Source: Bradyrhizobium sp. 4
Lineage (GTDB): Bacteria; Pseudomonadota; Alphaproteobacteria; Rhizobiales; Xanthobacteraceae
Length of the DNA: 64,000 nucleotides
Reading direction: 5' to 3'
NCBI RefSeq assembly: GCF_023100905.1
Contig: NZ_CP064686.1
Location: forward strand, 1,736,001 to 1,800,000
Part shown: in pieces, positions 37,001 through 44,478 of the stretch
Numbering within the stretch: position 1 is the stretch's first letter
Layout of the letters: every line of letters begins with the position of its first letter
Notes under the pieces: generated by a model
The model's input: the letters and a program-made list of their open reading frames with translations, nothing else
Databases searched by the model: none
Told to the model about the DNA's origin: nothing
Program-made: the position numbers and the translations under genes

Positions 37001-38788
37001 CGCTATGTTTACGGTCGCCGTTGCGGGGGTACTTGTCAGATGGCCATCAGTGATGGTGTAGGTGAACGTCGCGGCACCGTTGACATCATGGGTTGGTGTA
37101 AACGTAACGCTGCCGTCACTGTTAAGGACGGCGCTACCGCCTGTTCCGCTCGTTACCGAGCTGATCGAGAGCTGGGCATTGGAATTGTCGATATCGGTGT
37201 CGTTACCGAGCAATTGCGCCCGCGTAAAAGTAATAGCGGAGTCTTCAGTCGCAGCCAGTGCGTCAGCGATCGCGACGGGGGCATCATTCACAGCCACGCC
37301 TGTGAATGCCTTTGCACCGGTAACCGACGCCGTTCCATCGCTGACAGTGGCGGCAATCGAGAAATTGCCGTTGAAGTTGGCTGCCGGAATGAATTTAAGA
37401 CCCGCCAGCAGGGCATTGACGTCAGCCGTCGCACCTGACGCCGTCCAGACTCCCCCTGCGTAGGTCGAGGTCACCGCGCCCGAGGTTGTGGTGCTCAGCG
37501 CGCCGGCCGCCGGGTTTGACAGCGTAAGGGTTGCCGTGATCGTGCTGCTGTCAATGTCAGTGATGACGATATCGCTGAGGTTGAGTGCTGTGTCTTCAGT
37601 GTAAGTCTCAGGAGCAGACAGGTTCGTTGCGATCGGGGCGTCGTTGACGGCAATTCCGCTGAAGGTCTTGGCGCCTATCACTGGCGGAGCAACTCCATCG
37701 CTGACACTGGTCGCGATTGAGAAGCTTCCGTTGAAGTTCGCCGCCGGGTTGAAAGTGACCCCTGCCAGCAAGGCGTTGACGTCGGCGGTTGCGCCGGAAG
37801 CCGACCAGACGCCCGTTAGCGCATTGTAGGTTGAAGTTACCCCGCCGGACGCGCCGGTGCTCAGAGTTCCGGCAGCCGGATTCGAAAGCGCCAACTTCAC
37901 CGTGACAGTGGCGCTGTCGAGGTCAGTGACAATGATGTCAGTGAGATTGAGCGGCGTATCCTCTTTATAGGTCTCACTAGCAGAGAGGTTCGTAGCAGTC
38001 GGGGCGTCGTTGACGGCGGCAACATTTACCGTGACGGTCGCCGTCGACGTTGCGCCGGCACTGTCTTTCATCGTGTAAGTAAAGCTAGCAACGCCGGAAT
38101 AATTGGCGTCGGCGGTGAACACGACATTGCCGCTGCTGTTCAGCGAGACGGTGCCATGCTGCGCTCCCTGCACGGATACGATTGCTTTCGTATCGTTGGC
38201 GTCGGGATCGGTGTCGTTGGCAAGCAACGCAGAAGCAATAATCGTAAGGGTCGTGTCTTCGTTAGTGCTCGCCACATCTGCAACCGCGACGGGCGGGTGA
38301 TTTGCGCTGGGCTCGATGACAATTTGGAGCTTTTCAATATCCGTAACGAGGAGATTGAAGCTGTTGAATAGGTAGGTGGCGCTGCCGTGCGCAAGTTTGG
38401 CCTGCAGTGCCGCGATATCTGCAAGAAATCCCGCTGAGCTCGCCATGGACTGGCTGACGATCAGGCGAAGAGTGTCTTGCCCGTTGCCGCCATCGTAGAT
38501 GTCAATTGCGTTGACGTTTTCGGATGCACCGTAGATGAGGATATCGTTGCCATTGCCGCCGCTAACGACGTCGCTACCAGATCCACCATCGAGCGTATCG
38601 TTTCCATTGCCCCCAAAGATCAGGTCGACGCCTGCGCCGCCGTTGACCTTATCGTCGCCATTTCCTGCATCGATGATGTCGTTTCCGGCGGACCCATTGA
38701 TGGTGTCGTTACCATTGCCGGAGCTGATGAGATCTCCACCGGTGGTGCCGGTGATGGTGTCGGTGCCGTTTGTGCCGGTGATAATCAT
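31055..38788 (-). CDS. Giant RTX/cadherin-like secreted protein, 2577 residues
   Basis: Order of parts: N-terminal RTX calcium repeats (1-110, GGNGNDTLDGGSGSD); four to five cadherin/VCBS-like domains with NEDTTLTI and AVNDAP linkers (about 160-700); an EF-hand-like segment (VDKADGNGVYNGILDLGES, about 735); an alanine-rich helical region (about 800-980); then about 1550 residues of RTX arrays (from about 1000) with degenerate spacers. The C-terminus (WLVHSGLDAHDETI to DFHFLT) fits a type I secretion signal, and no N-terminal signal peptide is seen. The ATG has GAGGA upstream. Expected role: calcium-folded surface adhesin or matrix protein. No type I exporter genes lie in the window. Residues about 1430-1717 and 2207-2494 are near-identical. 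Confidence 0.9.
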   Translation of the reverse strand: MIITGTNGTDTITGTTGGDLISSGNGNDTINGSAGNDIIDAGNGDDKVNGGAGVDLIFGGNGNDTLDGGSGSDVVSGGNGNDILIYGASENVNAIDIYDGGNGQDTLRLIVSQSMASSAGFLADIAALQAKLAHGSATYLFNSFNLLVTDIEKLQIVIEPSANHPPVAVADVASTNEDTTLTIIASALLANDTDPDANDTKAIVSVQGAQHGTVSLNSSGNVVFTADANYSGVASFTYTMKDSAGATSTATVTVNVAAVNDAPTATNLSASETYKEDTPLNLTDIIVTDLDSATVTVKLALSNPAAGTLSTGASGGVTSTYNALTGVWSASGATADVNALLAGVTFNPAANFNGSFSIATSVSDGVAPPVIGAKTFSGIAVNDAPIATNLSAPETYTEDTALNLSDIVITDIDSSTITATLTLSNPAAGALSTTTSGAVTSTYAGGVWTASGATADVNALLAGLKFIPAANFNGNFSIAATVSDGTASVTGAKAFTGVAVNDAPVAIADALAATEDSAITFTRAQLLGNDTDIDNSNAQLSISSVTSGTGGSAVLNSDGSVTFTPTHDVNGAATFTYTITDGHLTSTPATATVNIAPVATAPTIAHERIEANVTTAPIALNIQISDPDTSDTLASTVQVTGVPPKYMLTAGAQSTDDPGVWIVNLSDVAGLAIQLRPDATAEKQTIALSITASSFDHANVAQKTEVLNIQINDPGVKVAADGYIADALVFVDKADGNGVYNGILDLGESFTYTASDGTFSLDTSGGQLVLQSVHGGGHNTIDVLTGLPFNGTLKAPSGSTVVTPLTNLIVAVAGAGGDTAAAEASVKAALGLSDSVSLTTLDPIAATVSAAPGAADVLAASIQVQATVAQLSAATGASAESVIGALAQTVTAGNVDLGAPSTVSALATAVNNTLPLNQQLSATDLNAIAQVVQESNAQISSSLANTTDLSQVAQAAQVAFGDTTQALSDAANGAGTTTFSSVHNDYTGAALEQKIAAAPLTLTGTEVADTLTGGDGNDLISGLGGNDTLKGGAGDDMISGGAGKDALTGGAGNDTLDGGADFDRAIYTEATGGITVHLGAGTATGASVGTDTLISIDGVIGSNFNDYLDGTGYTGSTGLPGAIIGFVEFEGGAGDDTIIGGSNVQGHALTRVSYLGASAGVTVDIQSGQAYGTAPGDVANVGHDTISNVLNVWGSNYDDTLLGSDNGSGSFEAFEGRRGNDFVDGRGGYDVVVYATDLTTTTGITVNMAAGTVTGDVTVGTDTLRNVEAVRGTNFADYYNASNFGAAGTANIGSLGTFNDFQGGGGDDVVLGNGNTRVNYSSALAGVTVNLQTDLNQAGVTATNVVGSAAGTTEGTDSLTGVNAAQGSSFDDTLLGSNFNNTFTGLGGDDFIDGRGGFDTASYNSMTLATSGIVVAMAAGTVTDNVNNVIGHDTLRNIEGVQGTGYADTFDAAGYGLGGALNVSTSNGNFNQFEGLGGDDVITGNGATRVLYSNATGGVSVTIGVNGAGTATGDASTGHDSFTGGVNAAIGSNFADSYDASAFNNGFNSFQGNGGNDTITGNGATQVQYSNATSGVAITIGAGGAGSASGDGSVGTDTFTGVNSAVGGNLNDSYNASGFSGFNSFQGNGGNDTITGNGATQVQYNNATGAVTVNLSTGIATGDGSVGTDTITGGVNNVLGSNFADTITGSSGADFLNGNGGNDTINGGGGNDNLNGGFGADTFVYANGGGADFISDFNRGQGDRIDVTGVTGVFTLADIQAHASQQGPNTVMDFGGGNMITLANIAVGSLVATDFVFNNTVIGTSGNDTLVGTSQIDGIYGLDGNDRLQGLGSNDLLDGGNGFDRAVYTEATGSITVNLAAGTASGAGVGSDTLVSIEGAVGGAFNDTFNAAGFTGSSAQPGVAAGQSGFEGRGGDDVITGRINDLGQSVTRVEYLGASAAVTVDLAAGTGQGTAAGDLANVGHDTFTNALQGVFGSAFNDTIYGSDNANFTYEAFEGRAGNDYIDGRGGYDIVAYNNDPATGLGITVNLAAGTVTGDATVGTDTLRNVEAVRGTIFDDVFDTTGYGAPGALNVSTTNGNFNDIAGAGGNDSIIGNGNTRLNYSIAQAAVTVDLETTAGTAITVAGSATGTTEGTDTFTGVNAVQASVFNDTLLGSSYNNTFTPLGGDDYMDGRGGFDTASYNNLNTTTGGIAVAMAAGTVTGDASIGHDTLRNIEGVQGTGYADTFDAAGYGLGGALNVSTSNGNFNQFEGLGGDDVITGNGATRVLYSNATGGVSVTIGVNGAGTATGDASTGHDSFTGGVNAAIGSNFADSYDASAFNNGFNSFQGNGGNDTITGNGATQVQYSNATSGVAITIGAGGAGSASGDGSVGTDTFTGVNSAVGGNLNDSYNASGFSGFNSFQGNGGNDTITGNGATQVQYNNATGAVTVNLSTGIATGDGSVGTDTITGGVNNVLGSNFADTITGSSGADFLNGNGGNDTINGGGGNDNLNGGGGNDNFVFVSGATAGATITDFTGNGPSQGDTLEFHGFGLSADGATLTQIGLSNQWLVHSGLDAHDETITINGAVYATDFHFLT
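31308..32171. repeat. 864-bp internal direct repeat of the RTX gene, copy A
   Basis: Matches 33639-34502 at a fixed offset of 2331 bp (777 codons), with only two differences noticed by eye (near 31430 and 32160). It encodes residues about 2207-2494. The identity includes third codon positions, which points to recent duplication or gene conversion. Confidence 0.85.
33639..34502. repeat. 864-bp internal direct repeat of the RTX gene, copy B
   Basis: Partner of 31308-32171, encoding residues about 1430-1717. The DNA between the copies (32172-33638) holds related but diverged RTX repeats, so the larger unit of duplication is probably the whole 2331-bp period. Confidence 0.85.
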
Positions 38789-39089
38789 GGATTCTCATCC
38801 TCCTCAAATAAGCGCACGCGTATCCACGCGCAACGCACGGCTGTATCCGCGTGGCGATGTCTAGGCAGATTGCGGTTGTGCTTGAGGAGCCCCCTTGCCC
38901 CTTGGAAAGCGTTCCTGCCTCTGAAAAAAGTTTACTGTCCTGGTGACAGCGTAAATTAATTTGTAACCATCTTACCCGCGACCCGCAGCGTTGCTTTACC
39001 CATTTGGGTAAAGGCGCGCAAAAACTCACAGGCTACTACAGCTTAACCTAAACAACCCCCGTGCTTACGCTTCGGGCAGAGAGCCGCAG
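38789..39089. promoter_or_regulatory. Spacer carrying the RTX promoter region
   Basis: 301 bases between the LuxR-type gene and the RTX gene, both on the minus strand. It holds a perfect 20-bp dyad (38994-39013) and, nearer the RTX start, a looser TTTAC-TGTC / GACA-GC-GTAAA dyad around 38930-38955 in AT-rich sequence. No T-rich hairpin terminator is seen after the regulator gene, so readthrough is possible. Confidence 0.45.
38994..39013. promoter_or_regulatory. 20-bp perfect palindrome upstream of the RTX gene
   Basis: CTTTACCCATTTGGGTAAAG: 9-bp arms with a 2-bp centre, 206 bp before the RTX start codon and just after the LuxR-type gene. The size and symmetry suit a LuxR-family dimer site. 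Binding by the neighbouring regulator is inference. Confidence 0.5.
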
Positions 39090-40163
39090 CTACCTGGAAG
39101 GTGCCAAGTGCAGCAAGCTCACAAGCTCGGCCTGGCGGCTCGTTCCGGTCTTTGCAAAGATTGCCTTGAGCTGCATGCGAATCGTATTTGGCTTGACTAA
39201 TAGCGCTTGCGCCGTTGCCTCTACCGAGCTGCCCCTGGCAATCATCGCGGCAACGCGGGCTTCGGCAGGCGAGAGGTCGAACAACGCCTGAAGGATTTCC
39301 GGGGGCGGGCCCGGTTGCTGAATGACTGGTGTCACGTAAAGCAGGAATTCGGCGCCCGAAAAGACATCACGTCCCGATCCGCGCATCGGCAGGACATGGA
39401 CCACAAAGGCCTCGCGCGTGCGCGGCCTCCGAACCGGAATAGACGCCCCATGAGTAGAGGCGGATCTTCCTTCCGACGCGGTGGCAAAAAGAGCATGAAC
39501 GGCTGAGTTCGCAAATTCGAGTTGGGAGCCAGCACCAATCCGAAGATCGGGCTCATAAGCAAGCAGAGCTTCGTTGGCCGCCAGCACCTTGCCACCATGG
39601 CCGAGCACAGCTGCTGCCAAGCCAATCATTTTCAGACTTTCAACTGTTGCTCGTGCTCGCTCGAGGCCAACGCGGCCCGACAGCAAGGCGGCGCGAGCGA
39701 TATGGGGTCGAAGACGATCGAGCTGTTCGGCGACCTCCCGAGGTACGGGCCCTTTTTCATGAGCCTTTTCGATCGAAACAACAAGGATATCACCCGCCGG
39801 GGAGTATATCGAGGTGCCGATGCACCAGCCTAAACCACGGGGCCGCAGAAAATCAGTGTAATAGGGTTCTTGCTCTAGCTCCTCGATAGTGAATGCATCA
39901 AGGTCGGTAAGGAAGCGCGGTTCTTTGATCGGGACCAACCGCTCGCCTCGAGGATTTTTCAGGTAGAAGGGACTATCAATCCAAGCTTCTACTCGGGAGC
40001 GAATACTGTCTGTTGACAGCCATCGAGCCAGCCCGGGGGCCGCAGCAAATAATAGTGCACCTTCAGCGTCAGCTAAACCTGCCAATCTATCAAGTACAAT
40101 CTTCCACCGCTCGGGGACTATAGCGGCTTCGTAAATCTCATCGACCAAACGGTCAAAATGCAT
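39090..40163 (-). CDS. LuxR-type transcriptional regulator
   Basis: About 357 residues. The C-terminal 65 form a LuxR helix-turn-helix: LFDLSPAEARVAAMIARG, ATAQALLVKPNTIRMQLKAI, FAKTGTSRQAELVSLL. The first 200 (FDRLVDEIYEAAIVPERW, GWCIGTSIYS, VEKLRPHIARA-like helix) form a putative sensory region of the kind seen in rhizobial LuxR solos, without the autoinducer-pocket signature. I chose the ATG at 40163 over an upstream in-frame start (40214). It lies upstream of the RTX gene on the same strand and may control it through the 20-bp palindrome. Confidence 0.86.
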   Translation of the reverse strand: MHFDRLVDEIYEAAIVPERWKIVLDRLAGLADAEGALLFAAAPGLARWLSTDSIRSRVEAWIDSPFYLKNPRGERLVPIKEPRFLTDLDAFTIEELEQEPYYTDFLRPRGLGWCIGTSIYSPAGDILVVSIEKAHEKGPVPREVAEQLDRLRPHIARAALLSGRVGLERARATVESLKMIGLAAAVLGHGGKVLAANEALLAYEPDLRIGAGSQLEFANSAVHALFATASEGRSASTHGASIPVRRPRTREAFVVHVLPMRGSGRDVFSGAEFLLYVTPVIQQPGPPPEILQALFDLSPAEARVAAMIARGSSVEATAQALLVKPNTIRMQLKAIFAKTGTSRQAELVSLLHLAPSR

Positions 40164-40329
40164 TTGTAATACCCAGCCTTTCCGCGCTCTACAAAAGAAG
40201 GGAGCGCGTCGCAATACTACTTGAGGCCAAGTAAATCAGCTCAACCAGCCCCTGCCGTGCTCCCAACACCGGTTCCCCTTAGGAGCCTCCGTCAAGCTGA
40301 ACGCCAGTCATCGCTGTTGGCTCACTCAA

Positions 40330-40617
40330 TTATTGGCGAGCCCGAGAGGCTGCCAAGATCGCCTTTGAAGATGATTTGGCCTTCTCCATCATAAACCGCC
40401 GAAGCAGCTTCCGTGGATCGGCCCCAAGCGCCTCCGCAATGGCAATGAACTCAACGACATCCAACCGACGTTCGCCGCCCTCGTATTTGGCCACGAAGGA
40501 TTGCGGCTTGCGTAGCTTCTTGGCGAGGGCGTGCTGACGGATCCCGGCCTTATGTCGCGTTGCGACAAGAAGGGCGATGAGACGGGCATATTCGGCGGAT
40601 TTGAGGGATTTTTCCAT
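40330..40617 (-). CDS. XRE-family helix-turn-helix regulator (controller-like)
   Basis: 95 residues from the ATG at 40617. The HTH_3 domain is RLIALLVATRHKAGIRQHAL, AKKLRKPQSFVAKYEGGERR, LDVVEFIAIAEALGADPRKL, followed by a basic tail. The size and type match controller proteins of restriction-modification systems and small antitoxins. It is transcribed away from a nuclease-like gene, with a symmetric operator in between that probably autoregulates it. A TTG at 40650 would add 11 residues inside that operator region. Confidence 0.85.
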   Translation of the reverse strand: MEKSLKSAEYARLIALLVATRHKAGIRQHALAKKLRKPQSFVAKYEGGERRLDVVEFIAIAEALGADPRKLLRRFMMEKAKSSSKAILAASRARQ

Positions 40618-40654
40618 GGCCGCCGGCGCTTGCGATTCGGCGGCGATCAATCTG

Positions 40655-40685
40655 ATCCTAGATCGGGATTATCCCAAAACAGGAT
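40655..40685. promoter_or_regulatory. 31-bp nested symmetric operator between the XRE and nuclease-like genes
   Basis: The inner dyad GGGAT-T-ATCCC (40665-40675) is flanked at equal five-base distances by ATCCT (40655-40659) and AGGAT (40681-40685). All 20 arm positions pair about a single centre at 40670. Such four-half-site layouts are typical of controller and lambda-type repressor operators. It lies 38 bp before the XRE start and 112 bp before the divergent gene. Confidence 0.6.
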
Positions 40686-40796
40686 AGCATTAACTCTGCT
40701 GTGCGAAGCTGGCGGGCAGGGCGCGCGGTTGCGCTGGACTTATGCGGTGAGCGGAGCGCAATGGCGGCGGGGCATCCCAAATCAAGGAGTTTCACA

Positions 40797-41312
40797 GTGC
40801 TGGCCGAACTACATCAGGATCCGCTTACGTCTCACTCCCGCGCCTCGAGCATTCGCGAGCAGGCGCTATTTCATCTGCTTCTCGGAGAGCTCATGGCCGC
40901 GCGCTGGCAGCAGGGCCACCACGACATCGAGGTGCTCAAGAGCGAGGTCGATCGGGGCGGCTACGACATCGTATTGGAAGCCAACGGGATCCTTCGGCAT
41001 ATCCAGTTGAAGTCGACCTTTTCGGGCTCCGCGGTCCGGCACGTGACCGTCAGCACCCGGCTGCTCGAAAAGCCCAGCGGCTGCGTGATTTGGCTTGAGG
41101 TCAACCAGCAGACATTGACGCTGGAGCGGTACTTCTGGTTCGGGGGCCGGCCGGGAGAAAGGTTGCCGGATTTGGGCTCGAAGGTCAGCCGGCATTCGCG
41201 CGGTGACAGCACCGGACAGAAGCTCGAACGACCCATGCATCGCGACCTCGGCAAGGCCTGCTTTGAGCGCATCGATAGCGCAGATGATTTGCTCGCCAGG
41301 TTGTTCGGATGA
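40797..41312 (+). CDS. PD-(D/E)XK-like putative nuclease
   Basis: 171 residues from a GTG with AAGGAG eight bases upstream. The core is REQALFHLLLGELMAARW, EVDRGGYDIVLEANG and RHIQLKST: an acidic helix, then D, E and a Q-x-K motif in the order seen in restriction-like and DUF4365-type folds. The rest (CVIWLEVNQQTLTLERYFWF) is beta-rich. No ATPase or DNA-binding domain is attached. It is divergent from an XRE regulator and 1.7 kb before a DNA methyltransferase gene. A role in restriction is inference. It may instead be an inactive structural relative. Confidence 0.65.
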   Translation: MLAELHQDPLTSHSRASSIREQALFHLLLGELMAARWQQGHHDIEVLKSEVDRGGYDIVLEANGILRHIQLKSTFSGSAVRHVTVSTRLLEKPSGCVIWLEVNQQTLTLERYFWFGGRPGERLPDLGSKVSRHSRGDSTGQKLERPMHRDLGKACFERIDSADDLLARLFG

Positions 41313-41743
41313 AAGACGACCGGGGCTAGGAAGCGGCAGCTTGCATGATCGGCTATCGGCGATCGTTCTCTCGACCGGTCGCCTCAATCGGGGGTTCAGG
41401 GCGGTGGCGGCCTAATCGGCGGGAGGCGCGCGGAGACGAAAAAAAGTCGATAGCCTCGCCAAGGCTCAGGGAAGGCCGTGTAGGAGATTTGGTCCAAGCC
41501 GCACCCGGACAGGGCCAGAATCCCATAAATCGTGCCTTGCGCGGGTTTCCGCGTCGCCGCCGTTGGTCAAAAATATCAGCAGAAACATTGTTCTACGCGG
41601 AACTCAGCTGGCTCTGATGGCGGGTTGGTGCGCGTGCCGGACGGCACAGTGCGCGGCGGCTCTTCGGCGCCGGCGGCTCGCCGAGTAAGATTGGCATGAG
41701 TTGTGCTATAATTGACTGATACATGGTTGGAGGAGCCAATTCG
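41313..41743. other. Non-coding gap before the TetR gene
   Basis: No gene is seen in 431 bases. A TATAAT box at 41707-41712 lies 32 bp before the regulator start and is the probable -10 element. A recognisable -35 was not found. Confidence 0.4.
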
Positions 41744-42358
41744 ATGCGCAAGCTTCCCGAAACGGAACAGCCGGCCAGTTTCGGCTTCGACAAACCCGCC
41801 AAGGAGCGCTTGATCGAGGCCGCCCAGAAGATGTTTCGTCTTCTCGGAATCAGGGTCGCGAACGGCTTGATCGCCCACGAGGCGCATTCGAATATGGAGA
41901 CGTTGGTCAAATATTTCGGCCATGGCGAGGCGCTGATCAGCTATTTTATCAAGTCCTTGATTGCGGAGTCGGAGACGGTTTGGGAGGTGATAACGGAGGA
42001 CCATCCAGGCGATCCGGAGGCGCAACTGCGGGAATGGCTTGCGACCGAGCAAGAGAGTGCGGGTCGTCCGATGCAGCCGCAGACGCTGCTCGCGCGCACG
42101 GCAGCGGAATTGTACGAGCATCGCAAGAACCCCCAGCTCCGCGAGATCGAAGAGTACTGGCAGGCCGAGCGGCGCCGGGTGGTTGGGCTTTGTCGATCCT
42201 CCGGATTGCGCGATCATGTGGAGCTGGCCGACAAGCTCTTGCTGATGGTCCACGGCGCGCGTAACGAGCGCAATGCCTATGGGGCGTTTGCGCCAAGCCG
42301 GCTGCTGCAGCAGGCTGGGAATGAATTGCTGGTCGCGCATCGGAGTGCATTAAAGTGA
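41744..42358 (+). CDS. TetR-like transcriptional regulator
   Basis: About 204 residues. The N-terminal helix-turn-helix is KERLIEAAQKMFRLLGIRVA, NGLIAHEAHSNMETLVKYFG, with the third helix ending in VKYFG, as in TetR proteins. The remainder is a helical ligand-binding domain (LLARTAAELYEHRKNPQLRE). GGAGGAG precedes the ATG at 41744. Another ATG at 41723 lies upstream of that ribosome site and is less likely. The target is unknown; it could control the downstream hypothetical and methyltransferase genes. Confidence 0.78.
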   Translation: MRKLPETEQPASFGFDKPAKERLIEAAQKMFRLLGIRVANGLIAHEAHSNMETLVKYFGHGEALISYFIKSLIAESETVWEVITEDHPGDPEAQLREWLATEQESAGRPMQPQTLLARTAAELYEHRKNPQLREIEEYWQAERRRVVGLCRSSGLRDHVELADKLLLMVHGARNERNAYGAFAPSRLLQQAGNELLVAHRSALK

Positions 42359-42395
42359 AGGTCGAGCATACAATTGAGACCAAAGCAGATTGAGC

Positions 42396-42908
42396 ATGAC
42401 CAAATCCAATGATGCCGCCGTGGTCGTCTTCACCTCCGAGACGGGGCAGAATATCCTGGACCAGGCGGGCTCCCGCGGTTGGGTGCTCAGTCCGAAAAGC
42501 GTCGAGCGATGCACCTATCTGGTTTGCTGCCGACGGCAGGATTGGAACAACAAGGCCGAAGGCATAGCGTCGCGAACAGCGTTTCTGGTGGGACGTCTTT
42601 CATCGCTGACGCCACTTGACGAGAGCGCGAATGCGAGGGGACAGGCACGCTTCCGAATTGGAATCTCGGAGTTCGCCGAGATTGCCGTTGCGGATGTCTG
42701 GCGCAAGGAGCTGCGCAACCCGGTTGCCTATGCCAGTCTGAAGGAGCTCGGGATCGAGCAGCGGCGGCTCAAGTTTCAACCGATCCCCGACTCTTCATCC
42801 GTGGGACCGGGCAAGGCCGGTGGTTTGACCATTGCCGATGCCAAAAAAGCTTTGGCGGCGACGTTTGGGGTGCGGCCCGAAGATATCGAGATCATCATCA
42901 AGGGGTGA
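42396..42908 (+). CDS. Unknown protein upstream of the DNA methyltransferase
   Basis: 170 residues, soluble. The middle (YLVCCRRQDWNNKAEGIASR, then TAFLVGRLSSLTPL) is compact alpha/beta. The C-terminal 30 (GLTIADAKKALAATFGVRPE, DIEIIIKG) form a short conserved-looking tail that follows a proline-rich linker. It resembles small proteins found next to rhizobial orphan methylases, but no family name is certain. It starts 37 bases after the TetR gene and is probably co-transcribed with it. Confidence 0.65.
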   Translation: MTKSNDAAVVVFTSETGQNILDQAGSRGWVLSPKSVERCTYLVCCRRQDWNNKAEGIASRTAFLVGRLSSLTPLDESANARGQARFRIGISEFAEIAVADVWRKELRNPVAYASLKELGIEQRRLKFQPIPDSSSVGPGKAGGLTIADAKKALAATFGVRPEDIEIIIKG

Positions 42909-43012
42909 CGTGGATTAACCACCGCGGGCGTTGGACGCGGCTATTCGCAAAGTATTGTTGAAGTATGCGGTAGATTGAGTATACATAAGGCCTGTCCCCC
43001 AGGAGAGGTCCC

Positions 43013-44323
43013 ATGAGTGATTTCCGCGTCGAGCACCTAGGCATTGCCGAGCTGAAGCCGAACCCGGCGAATGCCAGGCGGCATTCGCGCAAGCAGCTGC
43101 ACCAGATCGCCGCCTCGATTCGCGAGTTCGGGTTCAACAGCATCGTTGTGGCCGATGAGGAGGGGGTGATCCTGGTCGGCCATGGCCGGATCGAGGGCGC
43201 CCGCCTTGCGGGATTGGAGCGGGTGCCGGTGCTGCGGGTCGGCCATTTGACACCCGCGCAGAAGACCGCGTTCTCGCTCGCCGACAACAAGGTTGCGCTG
43301 AACTCGGATTGGGATACGGACCAGCTGCGCGTGCTCTGGCGCGAGCTGACGGGCGCCGAGGTCAATTTCGATCTGGAAGTGACCGGCTTCGAGACTGCCG
43401 AGATTGATCTCTTGGTCGATGGCGAAGCGATGCGCGAGAAGCCGGATCGCAGTGATCTGGTTTCACCGGTCCGGTCAGATGCGGTGTCGCGGATCGGAGA
43501 TCTCTGGACTCTCGGAGAGCATCGTCTGCTGTGCGGCGATGCATGCGATGCGGCTTCGTTTGCCGATCTGATGGACGGCGACCAGGCCCGTTTGGTCTTC
43601 ACCGATCCCCCCTACAATGTGCGGATCGATGGTCATGTCAGCGGGCTTGGGGCGGTGAAGCATCGCGAATTCAAGATGGCCTCAGGCGAGATGAGCTCAG
43701 CCGAGTTTGCCGGGTTCCTGGCCATGGTGTTCGGCAATATGGCGCAGGTGAGCCTGGACGGCGCGATCCATTTCATCTGCATGGATTGGCGTCATTTGGG
43801 CGAGGTGTTGAAGGCGGCCGGAGGGGTCTATTCCGAGCTGAAGAATGTTTGCGTCTGGAATAAGAGCAATGGCGGCATGGGGTCATTCTACCGTTCCAAG
43901 CACGAGCTGGTGTTCGTCTACAAGGTGGGCCAGGCGGCGCATTTGAATACGATCGAGCTCGGCAAGCACGGCCGCTATCGCACCAATGTATGGGACTACG
44001 CCGGCGCGAACAGCTTTCGGTCGGGCAGAGACGCCGAGCTCGAGATGCACCCGACTGTCAAGCCCACCGCACTCGTGATCGATGCCATCAAGGATTGCTC
44101 GCGCCGCGGCGACATCGTGCTCGACCCGTTTTGTGGGTCCGGCACCACGATCATGGCGGCACAGAAGTGCCGGCGGCGGGCCCGCGCGATCGAGCTCGAT
44201 CCGCTCTATGTCGATGTCGCCATCCGCCGCTGGCAGGCCTATACGGGCCAGCCGGCGACCATGGCATTGACGGGGGAGAGCTTTACGGAGGTCGAGCAGC
44301 GTCGTGCCGACCCTCTGCAGTAG
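43013..44323 (+). CDS. Adenine-specific DNA methyltransferase with N-terminal ParB-like domain
   Basis: 436 residues. Residues 1-100 form a ParB-like nuclease/Sulfiredoxin-fold domain: LKPNPANARRHSRKQLHQIA, ILVGHGRIEGARLAGLERVP. The catalytic part places motif IV (TDPPYN, about residue 198) before the SAM motif (LDPFCGSGTTIMAA, about 371), the beta-class order of CcrM/HinfI-type N6-adenine methylases. HPTVKPTALV is also present. AGGAGAGG precedes the ATG. Such ParB-methylase fusions are frequent in integrated elements. It may be an orphan or pair with the nuclease-like gene upstream. Confidence 0.9.
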   Translation: MSDFRVEHLGIAELKPNPANARRHSRKQLHQIAASIREFGFNSIVVADEEGVILVGHGRIEGARLAGLERVPVLRVGHLTPAQKTAFSLADNKVALNSDWDTDQLRVLWRELTGAEVNFDLEVTGFETAEIDLLVDGEAMREKPDRSDLVSPVRSDAVSRIGDLWTLGEHRLLCGDACDAASFADLMDGDQARLVFTDPPYNVRIDGHVSGLGAVKHREFKMASGEMSSAEFAGFLAMVFGNMAQVSLDGAIHFICMDWRHLGEVLKAAGGVYSELKNVCVWNKSNGGMGSFYRSKHELVFVYKVGQAAHLNTIELGKHGRYRTNVWDYAGANSFRSGRDAELEMHPTVKPTALVIDAIKDCSRRGDIVLDPFCGSGTTIMAAQKCRRRARAIELDPLYVDVAIRRWQAYTGQPATMALTGESFTEVEQRRADPLQ

Positions 44324-44478
44324 CGCTCGTCCCCAGCGCTTGGTTAAAAGAACCTCCCACGGGTGCGAGGCATTTTCTGCGGCAGGCAAACGCTGCGTTC
44401 AATGCGCGTCACTAATGTGTACGCAGGACATCGAATTCCTGACCGGGGCGACGCTCGGTCTGCCTCGTGGGACATTGC

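Noticed and set aside
31055..38788. Repeated DNA as a possible CRISPR array
   Set aside because: The repeats keep a reading frame, encode RTX nonapeptides and lack uniform spacers. No cas genes are present.
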